Assembly (NCBI GenBank): GCA_012517255.1
Contig: JAAYVH010000183.1
Span: 1-45,557 of the forward strand
Direction of reading: 5' to 3'
Source of the DNA: Chthonomonadales bacterium
GTDB taxonomy: Bacteria > Armatimonadota > Chthonomonadetes > Chthonomonadales > CAJBBX01
Length of the DNA: 45,557 nucleotides
Numbering within the stretch: position 1 is the first letter of the stretch; the number at the start of each line of letters is the position of its first letter. The notes beneath the pieces were generated by a model that saw only the letters and a list, made by a program, of their open reading frames with translations, searched no databases and was not told where the DNA came from. Below, piece by piece: positions 41,889 to 45,557 of this stretch. Position numbers and translations under genes: made by a program.

Positions 41889-41922
41889 GCGACGCGGCTC
41901 AGCCCGCGGTGTCGGCCGCTCC

Positions 41923-43953
41923 TTACGGCGCGATGAGCCGGATGTAGTCCAGCCCGAACATGTACTTAACGACCGCCTTCTCGTTGGTGCCCACGATTTC
42001 GACCACAAGCTGGTGCTCACCGGCGGTGAGGTCATGCGTACCCAGATCGACTTCCCCCGAAGGGATAACGCCATCGTTGAAGAAGTCCATGGGCTCGCCG
42101 ATCTTCTTGCCGTCGAGCCAGAGTTGCACAATGCCGTAGTCTATTGCCTTGGTGAACTGGGCCTTGAGGGAGTAACGGCCTGCCTTCTCGACAGGGAGGG
42201 CCAGGGTGAGCTTGTCGCCCGGCTTGCCTTCGGTCCACCAGACGTGGGCCCCCTTGCTCCATTCGCCGTCAAACCCGCCAAGTTCCTGGCGTTGGGTGAC
42301 GCCGCCGGTTCGCGCCAGCACCTTCATGTCTTCTCCCTCGATCGCTCCCTTGGCGACGAACGGCTCCGGCAAGGTTAGGTCGAAGTAGCCCAGACGTTCG
42401 CTCATCGGCTGGGGCGCATAGGGATCCCGGCCCCCCGACATCAGGTACCAGTAGGCCGTGGCGGCATACAGGGTAGGGCGGCTGTTGGGGAAGTACTTCT
42501 CAATCGTGCCGGTAAAGGACGTCAGGAAGGGGACGTTGTCCGTCACATGCCAGCGGTTTACCGAGGCGTGCCCCTTGTTGTTGCCGCTGTTGAACGGCTG
42601 ATTGTGATAGGCGTTGAAGAAGAGCGCGGGATTGCACCACGCATACCCGAAGTAGTCCTCCGAACCTGTGCCGAAGGTCGAGGGAAACTTCTCGCCGTCC
42701 ACATAGAACATCTCGTCGCCCTCGCCCCACCATCCGCCGCGCGGGTTCCAGACATGCAGGTTGACTCCGACGAAGCGGCCTGCGCCCTCCGTGGTGAGCA
42801 TGGTCCACTCGATGCCTCGCCCCTTCTCGGTCGGGTTGAATGCGTCGCGATGCCACTTGGCGTGGAACCGGGCGTAGTTGGCTGCAGGCCTCGGCAGAGG
42901 AGCATGCGTGACCTCCGCCTTAACGCGGCGGGCAGCGGGTCCATCATTGGCGATCTCGACGACGGCATCGCGGGCGAACGGCATGAACCAGAACGAGTAG
43001 AAGCCGTCTCTCGTCATTCCCAAGGGCAGCGACTTGTAGTGGTTGATGCCCGGAGCGGTACCGAAGAAGTCGCCGAGCGGCGCCCAGACCTGGGCCTGGT
43101 CGGCACCGTCGAAGGTGATCTTGAGAGCGAGCTCTCGCATCGCCTGAATCTCCGCGACGCGATCGTTGAGCCCTTCCACCTTCACGCGCAAGGCCGTAAT
43201 GGCGCGCTCGCCCTTCAGTCTTGCCACGGTCATCGTGCGTCCCGAGCGAAGAGACGCCGAGGCTCGCGCGGTGCGCTGCCCGGGCCTGACGCCGGCAGGA
43301 TCGGTGCCGAGCCTGTTCGTCAGGAAGTCATTCGCTTCCTCAAGGGCGGCTAGCTCTTCCGTCTTCAGGTTCCGGGTGAAGGTGGGCAGCGCCGTGTCCT
43401 TGGGATATGTCGTGTACGTGAAGTGGAAATAGGCGCCCCACTTGTCGTCCGCATCAATCCGGCACGACTTCTGGAACGGGATGGGCACATAGAGGTTCTT
43501 CCCGCTCGAGGCGTCGTGAACAAGCGGGAGATGGACGAAGGGCCACTGGGTCCCGTCGAAGTACTGGCTGAACTTCAGGTCAACGGCGGGTTCGGTCTGC
43601 CCGTCAAGGTAGATGCGCACCCGTCCTTCCTGCGGCGCCGCCGACCAGATGCGCCAGATAACTCCCGGTCCCTCGATCTCGGCGAAGACCTGTTTGCCGT
43701 TCTCGCGCCGGATGATGCCGTGACCGTCGCCGTTGGCGTCCCAGCTAATGTACTCGCCGGTTGTCTCGTCAAACCGGCTTGCGCGGTCGTAGCTCGACCA
43801 TTGCGCGCACTTAACCCCCGGCTTGGGTGCGAGTGCGAGGCGCTCGAGATCCGTCAGTTGCTTGATCAGATCCAGATAAGTGTAGGTTTCGGCACGACAG
43901 ACTCCTGCCGCCAGCATCAGACATGCGAGCATCAGGGCCGGCTTTCGAACCAT
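41923..43953 (-). CDS. Secreted GH172 (DUF2961) glycoside hydrolase with C-terminal binding module
   Basis: The 676-aa protein has a signal peptide (residues 1-21, ending CRAE). Its DUF2961/GH172 region has Glu411 in WWGEGDE and Glu432 in GTGSEDY, again 21 residues apart like the catalytic pair of the family. It is almost twice as long as the cytoplasmic relative at 265-1359. The extra parts include a helical insert (about 190-260) and a C-terminal beta-sandwich (about 555-676, YSLKAQFTKAIDYGIVQLWL) resembling carbohydrate-binding modules. It probably cuts furanoside polymers outside the cytoplasmic membrane. The ATG at 43953 has GGAGG 7 nt upstream. Confidence 0.87.
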   Translation of the reverse strand: MVRKPALMLACLMLAAGVCRAETYTYLDLIKQLTDLERLALAPKPGVKCAQWSSYDRASRFDETTGEYISWDANGDGHGIIRRENGKQVFAEIEGPGVIWRIWSAAPQEGRVRIYLDGQTEPAVDLKFSQYFDGTQWPFVHLPLVHDASSGKNLYVPIPFQKSCRIDADDKWGAYFHFTYTTYPKDTALPTFTRNLKTEELAALEEANDFLTNRLGTDPAGVRPGQRTARASASLRSGRTMTVARLKGERAITALRVKVEGLNDRVAEIQAMRELALKITFDGADQAQVWAPLGDFFGTAPGINHYKSLPLGMTRDGFYSFWFMPFARDAVVEIANDGPAARRVKAEVTHAPLPRPAANYARFHAKWHRDAFNPTEKGRGIEWTMLTTEGAGRFVGVNLHVWNPRGGWWGEGDEMFYVDGEKFPSTFGTGSEDYFGYAWCNPALFFNAYHNQPFNSGNNKGHASVNRWHVTDNVPFLTSFTGTIEKYFPNSRPTLYAATAYWYLMSGGRDPYAPQPMSERLGYFDLTLPEPFVAKGAIEGEDMKVLARTGGVTQRQELGGFDGEWSKGAHVWWTEGKPGDKLTLALPVEKAGRYSLKAQFTKAIDYGIVQLWLDGKKIGEPMDFFNDGVIPSGEVDLGTHDLTAGEHQLVVEIVGTNEKAVVKYMFGLDYIRLIAP

Positions 43954-44103
43954 GGATGGCCTCCGTTCGGTAGTGATCCATGGTGCAGTTCGACCTGAGC
44001 CGCGGTCATTCCTGCCTGGACACGCAACCGCTGCGAATCCCCCGGCGCACACGTTGTCGCCGCAAGCGTCGCGCCTCCATCATCCCAGCACGCACTCCTC
44101 GTT

Positions 44104-44167
44104 CGTCATCCTCGCATGTCGTTGGCGAGGACCCATCTCCTGGATTCCCGCCTTCGCGGGAATGACG
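44104..44167. repeat. Nested palindrome ending in ATTCCCGC/GCGGGAAT
   Basis: CGTCATCCTCGC pairs with parts of GGCGAGGA downstream. ATTCCCGC-CTTC-GCGGGAAT (44144-44163) is a perfect 8-bp hairpin followed by GACG, closing the outer GTCAT/ATGAC ends. Hairpins with ATTCCC and GGGAAT arms are widespread interspersed repeats in bacteria. Confidence 0.65.
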
Positions 44168-44177
44168 GTAATGGGCA

Positions 44178-44266
44178 CACCGGCGGCAATGGTAGGGGCA
44201 CGTTGCAACGTGACCCTACGGGACGGCGCACCGGCGGCAATGGTAGGGGCACGTTGCGACGTGCCC
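44178..44266. repeat. 51-bp tandem unit with GTAGGGGCACGTTGC hairpins
   Basis: Two units begin CACCGGCGGCAATGGTAGGG at 44178 and 44229, exactly 51 bp apart. Each carries a palindrome: the first, 44192-44219, has 14-nt arms GTAGGGGCACGTTG with a single mismatch; the second (44243-44266) has lost its CTAC end. This hairpin type shares the GTAGGGGC start with the composite element. Confidence 0.7.
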
Positions 44267-44297
44267 TTTCGGCGTCGCGGTCCGCTCCGATGTCGTC

Positions 44298-44515
44298 GGG
44301 GCGTACCAGCCGAACGACCGCCATCCCGACGAACATCGCCCGCCGGTGATTGAGCCGGCGCGAAGCGCCGTGTCGAAATCAAGGCGGGCTGCGAGCGCAC
44401 CACGTAGGGGCGTATCAGCCGGACGACCGCCATCCGGACGAACATCGCCCGCCGGTGATTGAGCCGGCGCGAAGCGCCGTGTCGAAATCAAGGCGGGCTG
44501 CGAGCGCACCACGTA
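44298..44515. repeat. 109-bp tandem repeat, two full copies plus a truncated third
   Basis: GCGTAYCAGCCGRACGA recurs at 44301, 44410 and 44519, a period of exactly 109 bp. Copies 1 and 2 differ at only a few positions. The third follows the unit for about 20 bp and then becomes the composite two-hairpin element. Each full unit contains a nested hairpin (GCCCGCC...GGCGGGC around GGCGC-GAA-GCGCC). There are no variable spacers, so it is not a CRISPR array. Confidence 0.85.
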
Positions 44516-44692
44516 GGGGCGTATCAGCCGGACGATCAGCGCCGCAAGAACGCGGCACGAGGCCACATCCGGCTGGTACGCCCTTGCCCGACGAACGTTA
44601 CCGAGAGCGCGATCCATGTCATGGGCGAACCAACCGCGCGTTGCCGCGTCCCTCTTCACGGTGGTGCCGCTCGGCGGTTGATACGCCCCTAC
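44513..44692. repeat. Composite two-hairpin interspersed repeat, copy B
   Basis: It starts GTAGGGGCGTATCAGCCGG, whose 15-bp arm pairs (one mismatch) with CCGGCTGGTACGCCC ending at 44583. The second palindrome spans 44623-44689 (GGGCGAACCAACCGC to GCGGTTGATACGCCC), followed by CTAC. Order and ends are the same as at 9443-9596, while the spacers differ, which suggests that structure rather than sequence of the middle is kept. Confidence 0.78.
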
Positions 44693-44892
44693 GGCGGTGC
44701 GGGCGCTTCGTCGGTGTGCCCTGAAGGGGCGCGATCGTTCAGGCCGGGGCGTCAGTTCCGGTCACACGACGGGCGCTACCACCCTCTCCCCTAACGTTGG
44801 GGATGGGGAGGAAACGCGGCGCTCCATGCCCGGCCTCCAGGGCCGGGTTGGGCGCGCCTCACCCCATCCCCATGCAGCCTCCCTCCGCGCTC

Positions 44893-44936
44893 CACGTCAT
44901 CGCGAGCGCAGCGACGCGATCCCGAACAGGATGCCC
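44893..44936 (-). repeat. Dispersed repeat, copy 3 (reverse orientation)
   Basis: CACGTCATCGCGAGCGCAGC continues to CGATCCCGAACAGGATGCCC and is the reverse complement of the unit seen at 14950-15052, without the insertion found there. The shorter copy at 45-78 lacks the GGGCATCC end. Confidence 0.65.
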
Positions 44937-44969
44937 GGCCCTGCCGGTTGGGGCCTCAGGGATCCAATA

Positions 44970-45557
44970 TCAGTAGATCGTCAGCGTCGCCTCCCCGTAT
45001 CCCGCTTCGACCCACGCATCGCCCGCAAACTCGCAGCGGATCGTGTGAACGCCCGGCGGCTCGACGGTCGGGTACTGGTACCGGGCAATGCCAGCCTCGG
45101 CGCCGCTCAGGGTCACCACATCGGCGATCCAGGTGCCGTCTACCCTGAACGTGACCGTCTTGCCCTCTTGCTTCTGATAGTCCGCCAGACGCCGGAAGTA
45201 GGCATACAGCCGAGCGATGCCGCCCTGCGGAACGGACCGCGGCATGACCCAGATGTAGGGCGTCGCCTTCAGCACGTTCAGCGTGTTCGTGCAGGACGAA
45301 GGCAGATAGCCCCCGTCGCCAGCCCACTCCGCGTAGATCGTGCGAGCGCCGGCCCCCGCGCCGTCGGCGATCGTATAGCCGACCTGCGCCAGGCCCGTCG
45401 AGCGGGTGTTGTCTGTTCCGAGCAACGTGCCGTCGAGATAGAAGGCGATGCTCTTGCCGACCACCGGCGTGCTGTCCATCTTCCAGAGCCAGGCCTTCAG
45501 GATCCGATAGGCCGTGATCTTGCCTTCTCGGTCCACGCCGGACATCTTCGTCGGCCA
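44970..45557 (-). CDS. Ig-like repeat protein, C-terminal part (runs off the window)
   Basis: At least 195 residues are visible and the frame stays open to the right edge, so the start is outside. Two bacterial Ig-like (Big_3/Big_5-type) repeats can be recognised. The first has VGKSIAFYLDGTLLGTDNT, then GLAQVGYTIADGAGAG and YAEWAGDGGYLPSS; the second has GKTVTFRVDGTW, AGIARYQYP and RCEFAGDAWVEAGYGEATL. Such repeats are common in long secreted or surface proteins. The protein ends four residues after ATLTIY begins to close the last strand; nothing suggests a sorting signal. Confidence 0.8.
   Translation of the reverse strand, partial: WPTKMSGVDREGKITAYRILKAWLWKMDSTPVVGKSIAFYLDGTLLGTDNTRSTGLAQVGYTIADGAGAGARTIYAEWAGDGGYLPSSCTNTLNVLKATPYIWVMPRSVPQGGIARLYAYFRRLADYQKQEGKTVTFRVDGTWIADVVTLSGAEAGIARYQYPTVEPPGVHTIRCEFAGDAWVEAGYGEATLTIY

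Larger units (their letters stand above)
43954..44969. other. Gene-free repeat island of about 1 kb
   Basis: No reading frame here looks coding. The first 150 bp, upstream of the GH172 gene, show no clear promoter. The rest is packed with different short repeats: a nested palindrome (44104-44167), a 51-bp tandem (44178-44266), a 109-bp tandem (44298-44515), a composite two-hairpin element (44513-44692) and GC-rich hairpins (CCCGGCC with GGGCCGGG near 44838-44856). A copy of the dispersed repeat (44893-44936) closes the list. Confidence 0.8.

Noticed and set aside
44298-44590. Possible CRISPR array
   Set aside because: The repeat unit is 109 bp, the copies are head to tail without unique spacers, and no cas gene is in the window.

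Overview
The window is GC-rich (roughly 63-65% by eye) and densely coded, with genes on both strands and good Shine-Dalgarno sites (AGGAGG-type) before most starts. It holds 40 protein genes; the last one runs off the right edge. I see no rRNA or tRNA gene, transposase, phage gene or CRISPR array. The best clue to the host is the secreted prepilin-like protein at 17516-18319, whose N-terminus ends in the [12 protein letters not shown] signature common in Armatimonadota. Two GH172 (DUF2961) proteins, a DUF6785-type membrane protein, a secreted sugar-isomerase-like barrel and a TIGR03663/Agl23-type glycosyltransferase fit that phylum. Placement is an inference; a planctomycete-like or other uncultured lineage is possible.

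Layout. 1-9422: carbohydrate genes (GH172 enzyme, secreted glycosidase-like protein, zinc alcohol dehydrogenase, FGGY sugar kinase, DUF6785 membrane protein), interrupted by dciA and a von Willebrand A protein. 9443-9596: a composite palindromic repeat. 9616-16165 (minus strand): sulfate activation (cysD, cysNC), a PAPS-type sulfotransferase, a secreted isomerase-like barrel, an SDR dehydrogenase and msrA. 16452-20122 (plus): AraC regulator, prepilin-like protein, two tandem paralogous one-TM peptides, and an NAD-dependent epimerase behind a near-consensus promoter. 20170-29854: asparagine-synthase-like protein, CDF metal exporter with a split chromate transporter, acyltransferase, Agl23-like glycosyltransferase with a discoidin-domain protein, and a small beta-barrel-like protein coupled to a Tat-exported sulfatase.

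29869-40705 is the most interesting part: a ten-gene minus-strand operon, most genes overlapping by ATGA. In transcription order it encodes a cyclic-nucleotide-binding protein, a formate-dehydrogenase-like molybdopterin protein, sulfhydrogenase-type beta (Fe-S) and gamma (FAD/NAD/2Fe-2S) subunits, a hydrogenase maturation protease, and the five subunits of a membrane-bound group 4 [NiFe] hydrogenase (HycC-, HycE-, HycD-, HycF-, HycG-like). It resembles formate hydrogenlyase with the HycB linker replaced by an NAD(P)-diaphorase module. By alignment from memory, the molybdoprotein lacks the Sec/Cys, His and Arg residues used for formate oxidation, so its substrate is open. The antiporter-like subunit has Gln where the family has a key Glu.

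40958-45557: a hypothetical membrane protein divergent from the operon, a second, secreted GH172 protein, about 1 kb packed with short palindromic and tandem repeats, and a partial Ig-like repeat protein. Two arrays of a purine-rich heptamer (GCRAGRG in the sense strand) each begin directly at the TAG stop of an operon gene (cysD; the hycD-like gene). A 13-bp hairpin buries the ribosome-binding site of msrA.
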